A stretch of DNA of 64,000 nt from Lotus japonicus (lineage: Eukaryota; Streptophyta; Magnoliopsida; Fabales; Fabaceae). Location: contig NC_080045.1 of the NCBI RefSeq assembly GCF_012489685.1, positions 10,999,648-11,063,647 on the forward strand. Reading direction: 5' to 3'. The notes beneath the pieces are model-generated. The model saw only the letters and a list, made by a program, of their open reading frames with translations. It had not been told where the DNA came from and ran no database searches. Positions 44,051 to 55,933 of this stretch are shown here, one piece after another. The position numbers and the translations under genes were made by a program. Every line of letters begins with the position of its first letter. Positions within the stretch are counted from its first letter, which is position 1.

Positions 44051-45869
44051 CTTTTATGCTAAGTACCTTTATGTACTGTGGACTTTTGTTTTTCTTTTCA
44101 TATTGTTTCCTTTTTTTCTTTTAAAAAGAAATTCTCATATGCTAATTATAAATATCTTTTCAATTCTTTTTGACAATGACTCTTGAACAATAGTGGATTC
44201 CAACGCCACAGTGACATGTGGTTAAATTTTGCCTTAGACTATTTTGTATGTGACCTGAAGCAATTTATGGACGTCCGGAGAAAAAGACTACTACAACTCT
44301 CATTAAATCTAAACCCTCGAGAAAAAGAAAATGCAAGTCAATAAGGAGGAAATTTAAATTTCAATATATTTTTACAAAACCTTTGTTCTAAATCATGACC
44401 GTACATTGACATTTTCTCGTTAAATCTAAACCCTCATTTTCTTTATCCGTGCCACAAGGTCTTAATCAATCACAACTTTGCAAACATTTGCTTTCCAATT
44501 ATAAATAGATTTGATGTCTTATAAGAAACCTCACAATTCAATTAAGAGCTAGATTTAAGTTTGGCATTTCATTCACAATATTGGACGTACACAATCACCG
44601 TGAGTTTGTATTCTAAAAGACTTGCAGAGTTGCATAGGGAGCTTGAGGATCTTCGGAGAAAAAGTAAAAAAAAAAAAATTCAACAACTTATTTGAGTTAG
44701 ACGTGCTCTGAAAGTTGCCATTTTATTATGAGTTTGATTTCGCTTAAATCGATTCATATTATGAGCTTAGATCTTGAGGTGAACTGCTTTGTATGTTTGT
44801 TTATGTTGTTTTGTATAGTGAAAATATCTCGTATTAGAATATGAATTTATTTTTTATAGTAGTATAATATTCAGTCTTCACTTATTTATGTTTTAATCAT
44901 TAGTTAAAAAGCTCTAGGGCAGAAACAAGAATACTTTCATGTTAAAACTAATAAATAAAAATTTAATATAATTTTAGTTCTTTGTTCAAAAAAAAAATTG
45001 AAAGTAAAACTATTTAACTCAAATATACTCGGGAACAAGACTCTCCCATGTGAGTCTCAATGCATACCAATACATGGACAGACCCCTACCTCACCAAATT
45101 CCAAGTACATTACAAGGCCCTTCCAAAATGAAATACAATTCAACTTGCAAGGCCCCCAACTTAATATGCTGCCATTGAACTATCCCAGTACATTACAATT
45201 GAAAGAAACACTCCAAATTGCAAGCCAATACAATCCAGACCTGACAATCCACACAACAGTCACAGGCAGAGAGAGGGAAAGAGAGAGTCAAGGGAAAGAG
45301 AGAGTCAACACATGTAAGAAACTGTGAGAAGAAGCAAAGATGCACACACCAAATCACAAGACTTGAAACAAATTGGCCTAAGCACAAATTGCCACCCAAT
45401 TGTGAACATAACATAGACCTTAAATCCCAATATCCTCACCCAAGAAGCAAACAACAAGGAACTTATAAAGTCTAAAAGGCACTGATTGGGCATAACAAGG
45501 AATTTACAAGGCTAAGGCCCACTAGACAAGGCACAACTAAGCTCTAAAACTTTCACATTAACATCACAGAAGCATACAGAACAGCTACGTAGAGTTGTTG
45601 AAGAAATTTTCCTGCAAAGTACACAAAACGAAACAATGAAAGTGATGGTGGAATGTTAGAAATAAGTCACATTCACACATCACCACAAAACCCTAAGCAG
45701 GGATGGTTTCTTCTATGTGAAAACTGCATACCATTGTATTAAGACTTGAGAGAATTCTAATCATCCAAATGCTTCAAGGGTGGCATCAAATCCACTTTGG
45801 ATGAAAAGTTTGGAAGTTGTGCATCCTACGAAGACAAGCTCACTTTTTCTTGCGCATTTTCCAGTGAGT
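44051..45869. other. Gene-free intergenic stretch
   Basis: AT-rich sequence without a convincing gene. Duplicated phrases (ctcgttaaatctaaaccctc at about 44300 and 44418; gagagagtcaagggaaag at 45280-45310) are noted. Several 60-110-codon frames here lack any family likeness. Confidence 0.45.
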
Positions 45870-46390
45870 CGTGCCCACGAGGAAGTGTTTGTAGAATAAG
45901 GGAGTCAATTGCCCACTGTGGTGCCCGAGATGTGAGGGGAAGGAGGAAACATTGGACCATGTGTTGCGGGATTGCTTCTGTAGTAGGGGTGTGTAGTTCT
46001 GTTTTGTGTTGGGGTTTGTTTGGGACCAAAATGCACAACAGGATGTCACTAGCTAGTTGGGGAAGTTGATCCTAAATGCTTATTGCGAAGTGGCTGAGAT
46101 GGTTGTCGCGATCTGCTACCACATGGCAAAGATAGCTATCCGCGAGCTGCAAAAATTCTAGGGCATGTACGTGTGTGCCTCTTCTTTGATAGGTACCAAC
46201 TCTGTGGAAATAAATGCAAAAGCAAGAAATGGCTCCCCCCACCGCTGGGTATGTGGAAACTCAACGTAGATGCTGCAAAAGCTGAGGTGAGTTAGGGCCT
46301 TGGAGCTGTTGTGCGAGACTCTGATGAAAATGATATGGTCGCAGCGATGGAGCTGTGTCATTTCATCACTACACTTGAATAATACAAGAC
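45870..46390 (+). pseudogene. Decayed LINE-type zf-RVT / RNase H-like fragment
   Basis: From 45922 a frame reads CPRCEGKEETLDHVLRDCF, the C-x2-C..H-x4-C pattern of the zinc-binding zf-RVT region found after plant LINE reverse transcriptases. It then hits a stop. After about 290 bp another frame (about 46228-46345) reads WLPPPLGMWKLNVDAAKA and, past a stop, GLGAVVRDSDEND. This is the RVT_3/RNase H-like start with its first catalytic aspartate (NVDAA). Stops and frameshifts make it dead. Confidence 0.75.
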
Positions 46391-46399
46391 AGTACATTT

Positions 46400-47356
46400 T
46401 CCTTCTTCACTTCTCTGATCAAGTGAGTCAAAACTAAGAGAGTGTAACAGTATCCAGAAAAAAACACCCATCATGTTTTCTATTCAAGTGTTTTTGCCTC
46501 TATCCGTCCCTGCATAATGCTATTGCTTTGAATTGTTTGAGTTTGGATTCAAAGAATTACAAGTTTACTTGAGTTCAAGAAAAAGTTAAAAAAAATATCC
46601 TTTATCCCACCAGATGCAGCAATAAATGGAGCTAGTTTTTTTTTTTTGAATACTAATGGGGCTAATTTTTAATCTATAGAGGGAGTGAACTTATAACAAC
46701 GTCAACATACCAGTGCAGAAAGATAATTCAAAATAACCTTTCTTCATGAACCTCCCCATAATTTCATTGCCAAAATAGAAAATACACAAGTCTTGTTGAA
46801 AAGGCATCCTTTAATAGTTCACAGAACAAGCAGCTCAGAAGGGCTTCTGCATTTACAATTAACAACTCCACCACCTACAATATTGATGACTAAATATTCT
46901 CTTAAGCTAAACTTCTAAATCAATGTATATTAGAAAAAAATTGTACATTAAAATATGCATATTACAATATCCTGCTGCTACAAACAACTGAATGGATGGA
47001 GATGAAGATTGAGAAAATAAAAAATACTTTAGCTGGGAGTATGACCAAAGAACCACATTAGAAAGGTTCACAGTTATTTGTCAAAGGGTCATAACATATG
47101 GTACTCTTAGATATCGCATAGCTTTTGCAGAAACCCCTGCTCTGCAGAAATTATAACCAGATTATCGTCTCAGATGAGAAACAAAACTTCATTTTCAGGT
47201 GATAATATCGGATATTTGAATGGCGGTGCTCAACTCCCTTCTCAGAATCTAAGAAAAGCCTATATTATGCACTACAGGGCTCAGGAGAAAATTATATACA
47301 GTAGCCATCCATCTAATGAGGGGGAGAGAATATCAATAATGATGTTTGACCTGATA
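46400..47356 (-). other. Intergenic and 3' UTR of the EXO70 gene
   Basis: The part from 47356 down to about 46800 is the likely 3' UTR of the minus-strand EXO70 gene. No other gene is visible. Confidence 0.5.
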
Positions 47357-49360
47357 TTACTCAACTGCAGAAGCTGTCCGGCGAAGATTTGATATTCCAT
47401 TACCATATTTTCCATTAGACTGCGGGCTTCTCAAGCTGCCATGTCTTACAGGCTTTGGTCGGTAAAGAAGCAAAAGCATTTCCTCCAGCTTCTGCACTGA
47501 GTATTTCACATATTTTGCATCTTGCTCAACCAAGGGACCATAGTTCTGCATGAAGCTCCGGTAAACAGGCACCACAGTCTGCACTATAAGCTGACACGTC
47601 TTCTCTCTGAGATCTCGTTCAGGGATGATCCAACCTGACTGCTTGGTGTGCATCTCATCAAAAGCTTCATTGAACTTTTTCAATCTTTTCTTGACCAGAT
47701 CACGAGCAGTGGCGCGTCCTCCTGAAAAAAGAATCAGCCCCTCCCTACTCAAATGTCCAGGAAGCTTGCCCCAGCTGTCCCGCAAGAATATTGTGGAGTA
47801 ATAGTCCTTATACTGTTCATGCTCCCTTAGCCAAGAATCCCCCAAGAGATCCCCGAGCTTTGTCCCTTTCAAATGCTTGTACAGATGCCAGTGATTGTTC
47901 ATAGCGAAAAAATTGGAAAGCATAGGATCCTCATAACCCTTAATCCATGTCTCCAAATTCAATTCAACAGCTTTGATTATATTCAAAACCTCATTAACAA
48001 GGAGTCTCTCCTGAAAGCTTTGACGCTCCCAACTTCTCTGAATAATCAGAACTTGGGTCAGAATCGGCTTATAGTCCTCCCCTAGGAGTTTATTGCAGTA
48101 ATCAGCGATAAAGCTCACCAATCTTGGGACATTCCCATCTAGAGGGGGTGGGTTCTGCCTCTGTAACTCCACCTGAACCAGAAGTTCCCAGAAAATCTCT
48201 GCTGCCCCATCAATTACACTCTTGATAAGATCCCTTGTCAAATTCTGGATTTCAACACACGCTGCGCCCCCGAAAAGACGGTTGAAATCCAGCCTCAATT
48301 TAGTCAAGGATGAAAAAATATCCAACAGCTTCAAAAGTTTAATGGGGTCTTTCTTGCTCTCTGTAACAGTCTTCCCAAATTGAAGAAATGCAAGCATACC
48401 ACCCTGTGCAGCTATCCTTGAAAAGCAACCCATCCATACATCCAAACCAAGCCTCTCAAACACATCATTACAAAGCTTATACTCAGCCTCAAACAAATGT
48501 TTCACGGCAAACTCCAAATGCTTTCCCCACTGAGCTATATAACCCTCTATGCTCTGCACATCATTGAATTCAGACACTGAGATCTCAAGGTAATCCAAAT
48601 TGAGAGCCTGCAAACTTGCTCTTACATTAGAACCACGGACTTCGACATAAATTGATATGCACTTGTCAAGTCTGTCATTAGCCTTCATTCTTCCAAGAAT
48701 CACCTGCAACTTGTGAATAACAGGCACAGGCAAAGGCGAAGGGGCAATGCAGGCTTGATCACCAAGGGCAGACATTTGAAGAGGCACGCTGTTTTCAGTC
48801 AAGAGAAGCCGGAACTCATTCTCCAACTTATCCAACGCGGCAGCTAAGAGGCCACCATCCAGCTCCCCATTCCCTGAACCCCGGAGTCCCTCCAACTCCT
48901 TCTTCAAATTCGAGAGAAACACTTGATCCGCAATGTTGTTATCCTCCAAGTACTCAACTATATCATCCAACCACTGAATAGCCAACCCACAATTATCACC
49001 CAAGAACCTCAACGCCTCCTCCAGTCGCTTCAACACCGACAAGTAGCCCGGAAGATCATTCCGCGGGTCCGACAAAAGCGACTTTTCAAGCCCGTGAACC
49101 GCATCGAAAACCTTCAGCACGGCAGCCGCAGGGCCAACTGCCCGATTAATGTGACCGCCAACAGCCACAAGGGCATCCTTCTCCGCCCGAATTGGCCTAA
49201 CCGCAGATCCCAGCGAAGGCAGCCTAAGCTTAATCTCATCGAATCTCGGCCCAGCTTTCTCTAAAGCTAACCCCACAGCCTTTGATTTCTCAAGGCTAAG
49301 TTTCAACGACTTCCTAGCACAAATCAAATTCTCAACTCTACTATCACCAGAACCAGCCAT
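47357..49360 (-). CDS. EXO70G: EXO70 family exocyst subunit, EXO70G type, 667 aa
   Basis: A single uninterrupted exon, as usual outside the EXO70A clade. The protein tethers secretory vesicles to the plasma membrane as part of the octameric exocyst. The N-terminal coiled-coil part (residues about 1-110: ENLICARKSLKLSLEKSKAV, LPSLGSAVRPIRAEKDALV, GHINRAVGPAAAVLKVFDAVHGLE) and the Pfam EXO70 domain (about 270-640) are complete. Markers include LDYLEISVSEFNDVQSIEGY, QWGKHLEFAVKHLFEAEYKL, FLQFGKTVTESKKDPIKLLK and SREGLILFSGGRATARDLVK. The C-terminus ends LRRTASAVE, close to what I recall for Arabidopsis EXO70G1 (At4g31540, somewhat longer). Basic C-terminal residues would contact membrane phosphoinositides. 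Start: first ATG, followed directly by the conserved N-terminus. Intact. Confidence 0.95.
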   Translation of the reverse strand: MAGSGDSRVENLICARKSLKLSLEKSKAVGLALEKAGPRFDEIKLRLPSLGSAVRPIRAEKDALVAVGGHINRAVGPAAAVLKVFDAVHGLEKSLLSDPRNDLPGYLSVLKRLEEALRFLGDNCGLAIQWLDDIVEYLEDNNIADQVFLSNLKKELEGLRGSGNGELDGGLLAAALDKLENEFRLLLTENSVPLQMSALGDQACIAPSPLPVPVIHKLQVILGRMKANDRLDKCISIYVEVRGSNVRASLQALNLDYLEISVSEFNDVQSIEGYIAQWGKHLEFAVKHLFEAEYKLCNDVFERLGLDVWMGCFSRIAAQGGMLAFLQFGKTVTESKKDPIKLLKLLDIFSSLTKLRLDFNRLFGGAACVEIQNLTRDLIKSVIDGAAEIFWELLVQVELQRQNPPPLDGNVPRLVSFIADYCNKLLGEDYKPILTQVLIIQRSWERQSFQERLLVNEVLNIIKAVELNLETWIKGYEDPMLSNFFAMNNHWHLYKHLKGTKLGDLLGDSWLREHEQYKDYYSTIFLRDSWGKLPGHLSREGLILFSGGRATARDLVKKRLKKFNEAFDEMHTKQSGWIIPERDLREKTCQLIVQTVVPVYRSFMQNYGPLVEQDAKYVKYSVQKLEEMLLLLYRPKPVRHGSLRSPQSNGKYGNGISNLRRTASAVE

Positions 49361-49890
49361 TCATTCACCCACTTCAAATTACTAGAGAATAACAATTCAA
49401 CAATGGCAAAGTGATTTGAGAATTGGGTTTTTTCCCTTTTCCTATATTCTTATCTGTGGCTATTTTCATCGGAATCATCGAAAAGTGGTCGAAAAATTTG
49501 CATTCCTAAACCAAACTTAACTCGTACCAAATCAAAAAAACTAGAAAGACACAAACGTTGTACTTAGAAATCGACAAAATAAAAGAAAAGAAGAAAAAAG
49601 GGTTTGGGGGTGTTAAAGTAGGAGAGAGATCGAGATAAGACTCACACTGAGAAAATAAGGAGAACGTGTGGGTTGACGAAGGGAAGAAGAGCGAGTTGAC
49701 TCACCGAGTTGAGATACAGTGAGCGAAGAAGGAAGGGGAATGAATGAATGAGAATGGGGAAGGTGAGAATCTGAATCTCCGTGGCGATGATGAGAAAGAA
49801 ACCCTAAAAAGAGGAATGTGAATTGTGAAGTGAGAGAAAGAGAGAAGTTCAGTTTCTTTTTCTTTCTTTTGGGGTGATGCAAAGTGCATG
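49361..49890 (-). other. 5' leader region of the EXO70 gene
   Basis: A plausible leader intron has its donor at 49704 (actcg|gtgagtc on the minus strand) and an acceptor near 49393 (ttctctag|taatttg). The upper part is rich in ttctctc pyrimidine tracts on the minus strand (49830-49870), typical of plant 5' UTRs. The two short frames here are not genes. Confidence 0.45.
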
Positions 49891-50998
49891 ACAGTAAAGC
49901 TTTAAATGCTTGATGCTGTTTACTTTTTCATTCGTGTTTCCATATCATAGTTTAATGATTCTTCTCTCTACTGTGTAGCTTAGTCGACAACACAGACGAA
50001 GTGTATCAAAAGTCGAAAGAGGGGTGTCGGAAGAGCTCTTGAGTTTGATTCACAAACAGTATATTCCTTTCGACCGAGGGATGATGAGTTTTAATTGTGA
50101 TTAAATCTCAAATTGACCGCATCTAAAAGGTGACTGGATATCGTGTGTATAAAAAAATATTATTCTCTCTTATTTTATTCGGATGTTTATAAGAAAAAAA
50201 ATATTCTTCTCTCTCTTATTTTATTTTACCGTGTTTGAATTTTCTTTTTCTTCTCGTTTTCTCTCTCTCCCATCTGGCTAATATTTTGAGCTTATCTTTT
50301 TTATGTTTCTTTTGTATTAAGGGAAAAGGTAAAATAAAATAGTTAGGTGTTGAAGTGTTGGGTTAAATCTCGTAAATGGCTCACCTATTGTCAACTATGT
50401 GACACTTCTAATACGTAACATTTGGAATTTGACATATGGAATGTAAAATTTGTAGAGTGATTTCCAAATTGGACATATGAGTATCTTGGTAATATTTTCA
50501 GTGTAAGGCTTCTAATGGTTCCTCAAATAGCTAATATTTTTACTTTCATGTTAATTTAACATATTGGACGATGTGAGATTTGCTTCATCATTACAATTAG
50601 AGGTGTCCATGAAGTAGTGAACTGAATTAAACCTAATTAAAAAATCAGTCGATTTTATAATTAATGGGTTGATTCGATTCGATCTCAAGTTTGGATGGTT
50701 GAACAAAATGGGTTTGCTAGGATTGAACCAGTCGATTTCGGTTTAGGCTCTAAACTAACCGAACCGACCTGAGTACGTATATTTAAAACTTAAAAGTTAA
50801 TAGCTAGACTAGCAGTGTAACATCACAATTTCTATGGTTAAGGCAAAATCCACAACACCTCCGTTAAATAGCCACATAAGCAGTTTGTCCGACTTCATAA
50901 GCCATGGTGAGCTACTCATTTCTCTTTTGTTGTTCATTATTCTCTTCAATTGGCGTCTAATAGCCACATATAAACCATGTATTTGAATAAGACTATTT
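49891..50998. other. Intergenic stretch
   Basis: No gene. Around 50600-50780 there is a decayed repeat with agaggtgtccatg at one side and gaaccgacctg at the other, like a hAT-type MITE end, but without recognisable duplications. Confidence 0.4.
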
Positions 50999-52437
50999 GG
51001 GCCCGTTTGGTATGCTGTATTGTATAAGGCCTTATAGTATAAGACATGATTGTATAAGGCCTGATAGTATAAGGCCTGATAAAAATTTATACTATACAAC
51101 GTTTGGTGTGACATTGTATAATTTATCGTATTGTTTAACATAATACAATCCAATGTTTGATGAAGTAATGAATAATGATGGATAGTATAAAAATTAATTA
51201 TTTATACAAAAATGCCCTTTAAACAAATTTTATAATACTTGCAAAAATAGTTTGTAGATTCAAGGTACAAATAATTTAACAATCTTCTAAACAGCAAGAT
51301 AGAAATATTTTTGATCAATTAAAATAACGTGTCACACCTATAGTCCCAAACACCAAATGATCAAAACCAAACCAAGAAGATATGCAAGTTATAGTACGAC
51401 CCTACAGTACTCGAGATCATTCGGTGGAAGGCCATGGAACATTCAAGCTTGTTTGTCTCCAAAATATCTAAGGCACAAATTTCATAGAGCACTGTGTTAT
51501 TTTTCTTTGAATCTTTGATGATATAAGGTTAAAAACAACCCCAGAGGGTCAAGAGATTACAGAAATAAGGTTCTGGAAATTTTCCGACGAGTCTTCACCG
51601 GAGAAGAAGGCTGATGACGGCGGAAAGCGGCGGCGAAACTCGCCGGAGATGAAAAGGAAAAAGGGGATCGTTCCTCTCCTCAATCTGATTACTATGGTGA
51701 CAGTTTTGTGGCCTATTGAGGTTGGAGAAGAGAGATATTGTCAGTTATAGGTCGAGTTGCTCGCCGGGGAAGCATCCAGATCGCGGCGGATCTTCCTTCG
51801 ATAGGCGCTCTTAGGTTGTTTCTCTTCGTGTTGGAGTTTAGAAGTGGTGATTTTATTGAGGTTTTGGGGCTGGTTCGAGAGCCACAAATCCCACAATTGA
51901 TTTAATTAGTCCTCATCTCAACCTCCCAGCCAAGCGTAGTTTTCAAATCGTAGAGGTATCACAATATATGAATATGGTATCGAACAAATTCCCCTCACAA
52001 TAATCACATCACAAAGGCAACAAATAATTACTCTAGCTCTTAATTTGGGAGGAAAAAAAACAGCGTGAAAAGGAGGAAGAATAGGAATTGGGGTTAGGAG
52101 AAAAAATAGAAAAGAGGAGGAAGGTTACAGGAGCAAAAAGAGGAAGAAAGTAGAGAGGAACGTGACAATAGGAAGAAGAGGAATGTCGATGATGAACCTG
52201 TGATGAAAGATAAATGGGGCTAGGGTTGGAATATTTTTAAGTAGCTAATACATCAAACCTTATCAGGTCTTATCCTTCCTTTGGGTGATGGATTAAGTTA
52301 TCCATCATTTTAATGTATTAGAAGAGATTGATGGAAAGAGTTATACAATACGATGTATGCACCAAACAACTGATAAGCTCATAATGTATTGTATAAGCTT
52401 ATACAATCAGGCCTAATACGGTGCACCAAACGGGCCC
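50999..52437. mobile_element. Tourist/PIF-like non-autonomous element (1439 bp)
   Basis: The ends GGGCCCGTTTGGTATGCTGT and its counterpart (acggtgcaccaaacgggccc) are inverted repeats, flanked by TTT on both sides (50996-50998, 52438-52440). Sub-terminal copies of gtataaggcctgata repeat at the left and ttgtataagcttatacaatcaggcct at the right. The centre (about 51570-51850) is unusually GC-rich, with phrases such as cggcggaaagcggcggcg, and may be captured host sequence. No transposase. Confidence 0.75.
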
Positions 52438-52544
52438 TTTGTTTTATTTTGGATGTGGTACTCACTTATTAGTGGTCTGATACATATAGTTCATTGATAG
52501 GTGAGAGTCATGGTTTATTCTTCTTTCCTTTTGGGTGATTAATG

Positions 52545-52751
52545 CAGGGCCGGCCCAAGGGTATACCTACCCAAGCAAGGGTTTTAGGCCTCCAAAAAAT
52601 AAAATAAAAATTTACTAAGGAAAAAATAACTCAAAATTTTTTTACTAAGTAAAAAAGGTCCCAAAAAACCAAGCATTAATACTAAAGGCCCTAAAAAAAT
52701 GTCTCACTTTAAAATTGGTTTTAGGCCTCATTTAGTGTTGGGCCCACCGTG
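52545..52751. mobile_element. Small hAT MITE (207 bp)
   Basis: Starts CAGGGCCGGCCC and ends GGGCCCACCGTG (9 of 12 bases inverted-repeat), flanked by the perfect 8-bp duplication GATTAATG (52537-52544, 52752-52759). Sub-terminal gttttaggcct phrases are repeated. Confidence 0.85.
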
Positions 52752-52875
52752 GATTAATGATATGCCTATGTTTTGCTTTTATTCCTTTTTAAGCTTGATT
52801 TGGTTTTGCTTATGAAAAATGAATTTATGTAGGTATAATAAATTGGTTAATATTTTACTTGGTTTCTCACTATTT

Positions 52876-54712
52876 TTTTATTTTTTTTATAAGCAATATA
52901 TATTATATTGAAGTGAAGAACAAGGGGTACTTCAACCCAATACAAATAAAAAGAGAGAGGAAAGAAAATAAAAGTAGTAAAATTACAAGGTAATAGCATA
53001 GAACCTACTACTAGTAAAAACCCACCACCCACCCCTCCATGAAGACAGATTAAAGAACCATACTTCATTAAAATCCATTGGGAAAACCTGGTGAAGTAAA
53101 AAGAGTACATGAATTCAGAAATCAAGGGAAAGTCTCCGCATAGGACTAAACAAAAGTCAAGAAAAAACTAACAAAAAACCCACGGCCCAGACGAAATCCT
53201 TCAAAGCAGTGCAGCAAATAAAAGACCAGCAACTTTGTTCCAATAAACTTGCCTACAAGTTCCTTCAGAATGGCACTCCATCATGAAATATTACTAGTGC
53301 AGCACTCCATTGAATATCATGTGCAAACCCCGAAGTTGTCAGTTTGTGCAGTTCCAACAATGTAATTTCCTTGGAGAAGAAAATACATATCCACTAGTCA
53401 AAATGGCCTTCCTTCAAGCTGCAGATATGTATTTTGGGGAACAAAATCTCCTGTACAAGTACTCCAGCAATATCCTTGAACTACAAATGCTCCACGAATC
53501 ATGATGATTTTCATGCTAATAGATCAGTCATCCCAACAGCTATTAGATCACAGTAAAAACCTTCCTCACATATTGAGCAAAACGCAGAAGTTCCAACAAA
53601 AGTCCAATCTTCAATATCAAAAAAAAGCTTCCACTGGTACAATCTCAGTGAACCAGAAATAATGATCCATTCAACACCTGCAAAATCAATCAAAGAAAAG
53701 ACACAAATAACACCAGCCAAATTTTAGCAAGATATTTGGAATCCAATTCCACACATATCAGCTCCATCACATATCTTCAAGGCATAGAAAGGGATAATTA
53801 TGCCATTCAGATATACTGTGAGTGAAACTTTTGTTGCGGGCACGCAACCACATCCATGCTTTTGCTCTAGCAGCATCAAAAATCTGCATAACATTCACTG
53901 CCTCCCCCCTGAAGATAGTATTGTTCCTTCCAACCCAGAGATGCCACACCACAACCAGCCAGATAGAAGTCAAACCATTTCTTTTAGATAACGACCAGCA
54001 ACCAGTGAAAAGAGAAAAATGGTCTTTTGGATCATCAGGAAATACAAGTAAAATGTCCAACCAATTCAGAATTAAAGACCAGACCTCCCAAGCAAAAGCA
54101 CAATGAAACAGTAAGTGATTGGTGGATTCCTCTACAGCACCACACCAAGGGCAGTCTAAATTCTGTATTTGGATATTCCTATGTGCTAAATTTAATTTAG
54201 TTTGGATCCGGTTAAGGAATACCCTCCAGCCGAAAGCTCTAACGTTTGATGGGGCCCAAGCTTTCCAAAGCCATTGAAATGCATCACAGTTATCTTCAAG
54301 TTCAAATTCAAAGATAGATTCATAGGCAGATTTCATTGAATAGCTGCCACTTCCATCCTTAGTCCAGACCCACATATCCTTGCGTCCTTGAATCATAGAG
54401 AAGGAAGAAATAATTTGTGCCATGACCCCCAGCCAGGTTCAAGACATTTTCACCTCCATCACCTTTACGCCAGCAAATTCCATTTTCAAACCACTCACCC
54501 GATTCAGGTCCAACACAAGATAATAGCATATCTTTCCACCACACAGAAAAATGTCGAGAGAGCCCATCTCCATATTTAGCCATTAAGACTTTACACCAGA
54601 GGCTCTCCTTCTCATGTAGCAAACGCCATCGCCATTTACCCAGTAAAGCAAGATTGAAACTTTCCAAATCCCTCACACCTAGTCCCCCTTCTGATTTTGG
54701 TTTACAGCAATG
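52876..54712 (-). mobile_element. 5'-truncated L1-type LINE
   Basis: The 12-bp duplication TTCTCACTATTT flanks it (52864-52875, 54713-54724). On the minus strand its 3' end is a poly(A)-like run (T-rich on the plus strand, 52876-52888), and its 5' end lies inside the reverse-transcriptase ORF. Together these are the marks of target-primed reverse transcription. About 1.84 kb, of which only the upper 0.9 kb codes; the rest is 3' UTR. Confidence 0.9.
53767..54710 (-). pseudogene. C-terminal part of LINE reverse transcriptase ORF
   Basis: The frame from about 54676 reads RDLESFNLALLGKWRWRLLHE, the conserved stretch that follows the RT domain in plant L1 elements. After a frameshift near 54360-54420 it continues as 53767-54423 with the zf-RVT zinc-binding module: YSMKSAYESIF, WLWKAWAPSNVRAFGWRVFLNRI, CPWCGAVEESTNHLLFHC, WEVWSLILNWL. 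The polymerase and endonuclease parts are absent because the insertion is truncated. Non-functional. Confidence 0.88.
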
Positions 54713-54724
54713 TTCTCACTATTT

Positions 54725-55381
54725 ATTTGATTCTAAATCATAAAAGAATGGTGATATTTTTAGATTGCTTTAGATTTAAGTTTAAAGTGTTAGTTTTGTT
54801 ATCTTATAGTTGATGATTTTTAATTTCAGAATAAGATTAGAGATCCAAGCCGATTCTGCATTTGATCTCATGTCCAAATGTCCATTCTTTTATGAATTTG
54901 GTTGCAAGATAGCACCTTGTAAGCCTTGCACTGCTTATGCCTATATTTTTTTGCTTCGAGCATTAGTAAAGAGTTGTTTATTTGCCTATTTATTTCTCTT
55001 TGGCTTGTTGGTAATATTAGGTTCATCTTTGCTACTAGATGTACACATTGGGATTTCAAGCAGTGCGTGTAAGTTGCTATGATGGTCGTTGTTCATTCTT
55101 AATGTAATTCTCATGTCTCATTTGAGTTTATGCTTTATTCAGTTACTAGGGGAACTACTTCCCATGTTCAAGGCTCCTATGGGTGCTTTCATGATCTCAG
55201 TAAGAATTTTCGTTTCGTAATACATATCATTTTTTTTCTGGGAAATGATATTTAGTACGAAAGATGTCACCAAGAAAAACAAGAATGAGCCATTATTCAT
55301 CATTCAACCAATTGAATTCCTCTTTATATAGTTAGTGGGTCCCTATTTTTTCTCCAAAAGCATCACAACATGCCTCTCTCT
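54725..55381. other. Intergenic stretch with a possible stray exon
   Basis: A 90-codon frame at 54810-55082 (+) follows a tttcag acceptor-like site. It reads Cys- and Leu-rich sequence with one hydrophobic span (LFAYLFLFGLLVILGSSLLL). I recognise no family, and it has no visible start or partner exon. It could be a captured or orphan gene fragment. Confidence 0.3.
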
Positions 55382-55590
55382 TAGGGATGAAAATTTTGCC
55401 CAAACCCATGGGTACCCGCCCGATCCGATTTGACGGACAAAATCCGAGTTGACTGGATTTGGGTTTGGGTTTGAGTTTTGCCTGTTACTGTAGTAGTGTA
55501 TGGGTTTGGGTTTGATATTAGTTAAATTCGTGTTCATACCCGCCTGAACCCGAACTCAAAGATACCTGAAATATAAAATTACAAAAAAGT

Positions 55591-55627
<37 letters not shown>

Positions 55628-55630
<3 letters not shown>

Positions 55631-55890
55631 GATGTATCATATGAGAAAGCCTATCTTATGTGAGAAAGATAAGAATGATTTTTGAACATTGGATTTAAAT
55701 GGACGGATTAGATTATAACACTTACTTAAGTAACTCACGTGCCTCCTTTCTTTCCCTAAATAGAATGAAAAAATGAAGGCACGTGAGTTAGTTAAATAAG
55801 TGTTATAATCTAATCCGTCCATTTAAATTCAATGGTCAAAAATCATTCTTATCTTTCTCACATAAGATGGGCTTTCTCATATCATACATC

Positions 55891-55893
<3 letters not shown>
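55628..55893. mobile_element. Foldback MITE in a (TA)n microsatellite
   Basis: 266 bp starting GGGGATGTATCATATGAGAA and ending in its reverse complement. The arms are about 115 bp, near-perfect, around a 30-40 bp loop. It is bounded on both sides by long TA runs (about 55595-55627 and 55894-55932), so the target was TA inside a microsatellite. Confidence 0.85.

Positions 55894-55932
<39 letters not shown>

Positions 55933-55933
<1 letters not shown>

Noticed and set aside
48923..49264. 113-codon plus-strand frame
   Set aside because: Antisense shadow of the EXO70G coding exon.
54810..55082. Membrane protein gene
   Set aside because: No family recognised, no proper start or partner exons; kept only as a possible stray fragment.
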